A stretch of DNA of 6,790 nucleotides, taken from Oscillospiraceae bacterium. GTDB taxonomy: Bacteria > Bacillota > Clostridia > WRCU01. Below, piece by piece: positions 5,903 through 6,790 of this stretch. The position numbers were made by a program, and so were the translations under genes. The stretch spans positions 1 through 6,790 of the forward strand of contig WRCU01000085.1 of NCBI GenBank assembly GCA_009783805.1. The letters run 5' to 3'. Positions within the stretch are counted from its first letter, which is position 1. Every line of letters begins with the position of its first letter. The notes under the pieces were generated by a model. The model was not told the origin of the DNA. It saw only the letters and a program-made list of their open reading frames with translations, and did not search any database.

Positions 5903-6790
5903 ATGTACGATTGGGCTGGTAACGAGGAGATGACCGACATAGTCGAGATGGTGAAGGCCACCGGCAACGGCGACATGACGATAACGCTCGCCGGGGCGCA
6001 CGCCAAGGGGCTGGAGGACGGGATGTCCGACATAGACGTCTACGTCTACTACGCGGATCCCAAGCCGCATGAGGAGATAAAGGCGATCGTTGAGGGCTTC
6101 GCGGACGACGGCTGGGCGATCGTGACGAAGGACCACGTGAGCGAGCACGTCGGGGGGTTCTATATATTCAAGCGCAAGGGGGTCTACGTCGAGGTGACGA
6201 CGAGGCTCTACGAAAGGGCCTTGGACAGGGTGCGCGAGACCCTCGAGGGCAGGTTCGAGATCCTGCCCGCCCAGAACTGGACGTTCAACGGCTACTACAC
6301 GTTCACCTACGCGAGCGAGATAAGCATAGTCATACCTATGTGGGACCCGCCGCGCTTCATCGAGAGGACGAGGGCGACGCTGTTCCCCTACCCGAGGGCC
6401 TTGAAGGAAAGCATAATAAGGCGGTTCGGCGGGATGATGAACCAATTCGCGAACCACTGGGAGTACTCGCGGAACGCGGTGGAGCGCAGGGACCTTTTAT
6501 ACACGTCGCACTTCGTGACCAAGGCCGTCCTCAACATGGTCCAGGTCGTCTTCGCCCTCAACGAGGCCTACTACACGGGCGACAAGCAGGTGGCGCGCAA
6601 GATGGCGGCGTTGCCTTACGTGCCGGCCGGGCTCATTGAGAACCTGCCTTTCCTGCTGGGCGCGCCGGACGACCGGGACGCGCTGGCCAGGCAGCGCGAC
6701 ACGCTGCACGCCATCATAAAGGAAGTGACCGAAAAATCCGCGGCCGCTATGGGCGGGGAGCCCGCGAATGAGGGCGGGTCCGCATTCGGG
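5903..6790 (+). CDS. Nucleotidyltransferase-fold protein with DUF4037-like C-terminal region, 3'-truncated
   Basis: The frame is open from ATG 5903 to the right edge, 296 codons with no stop. A run of six G (5890-5895) lies seven bases before the ATG, and the kinase stop is only 19 bases upstream, so co-transcription is likely. The N-terminal part is a pol-beta/MNT nucleotidyltransferase fold: LAGAHAKGLEDGMSDIDVYVYY (residues about 29-50) with metal ligands Asp43 and Asp45, and Glu97 in VYVEVTTR as the probable third carboxylate. The usual Gly-Ser of the first motif is Gly31-Ala32 here. Residues about 160-260 are helical, and FALNEAYYTGDKQVARK (217-233) resembles the conserved segment of DUF4037, often joined to this fold. 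The Ala/Gly-rich tail (from about 279) suggests the true end is near. Relatives transfer nucleotides to small molecules, RNA or proteins (antibiotic resistance, MNT antitoxins); many are uncharacterised. No HEPN toxin partner is visible to the left. The fold is fairly sure; the role is unknown. Confidence 0.75.
   Translation, partial: MYDWAGNEEMTDIVEMVKATGNGDMTITLAGAHAKGLEDGMSDIDVYVYYADPKPHEEIKAIVEGFADDGWAIVTKDHVSEHVGGFYIFKRKGVYVEVTTRLYERALDRVRETLEGRFEILPAQNWTFNGYYTFTYASEISIVIPMWDPPRFIERTRATLFPYPRALKESIIRRFGGMMNQFANHWEYSRNAVERRDLLYTSHFVTKAVLNMVQVVFALNEAYYTGDKQVARKMAALPYVPAGLIENLPFLLGAPDDRDALARQRDTLHAIIKEVTEKSAAAMGGEPANEGGSAFG

Noticed and set aside
5636..6457. 273-codon - strand frame opposite the kinase end and the nucleotidyltransferase
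   Set aside because: The + strand carries the catalytic motifs of both families here, and the antisense translation has low-complexity Pro/Arg stretches.

Overview
This window is GC-rich protein-coding DNA, roughly two thirds G+C by eye. Its codon habits are AGG for Arg, frequent ATA for Ile, and G- or C-ending codons elsewhere. It holds six protein genes, and the two at the edges are cut by the window. No rRNA, tRNA, CRISPR array, insertion sequence or phage gene was seen. The lineage is not settled. The codon use suits both Synergistota-like bacteria and GC-rich Thermoplasmatota-type archaea. A PilZ-type (cyclic-di-GMP effector) gene and G-run ribosome binding sites favour a bacterium. A TATA box about 26 bases before one possible leaderless start would suit an archaeon.

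Layout, left to right. (1) The 3' part of a uroporphyrinogen-decarboxylase/MtaA-superfamily gene on the + strand (3-1007) meets, tail to tail, (2) an L-arabinose/L-fucose-isomerase-family gene on the - strand (1039-2418). (3) A short AT-rich divergent region (2419-2586) holds a TATAAT-like element on the - strand, a perfect 8-bp inverted repeat with a 6-bp spacer, and a 10-bp palindrome. (4) Rightward from it run a PilZ-domain protein (2587-3153), a metal-dependent amidohydrolase (3170-4243), an FGGY carbohydrate kinase of xylulokinase type (4321-5883), and a nucleotidyltransferase with a DUF4037-like C-terminal part (5903 to beyond the right edge).

How the genes may work together: an aldose-ketose isomerase and an FGGY ketose kinase form the classic entry pair for pentose or deoxyhexose catabolism, as in AraA/AraB or FucI/FucK. 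The amidohydrolase and the URO-D-like protein could serve the same pathway by opening a lactone or removing a substituent, but this is inference. No transporter, epimerase or aldolase is visible. The best points for a second look are the operator-like dyad in the divergent promoter, the PilZ gene placed inside a sugar-metabolism cluster, and an insertion of about 35 residues carrying a 15-bp tandem repeat in the nucleotide-binding half of the kinase.
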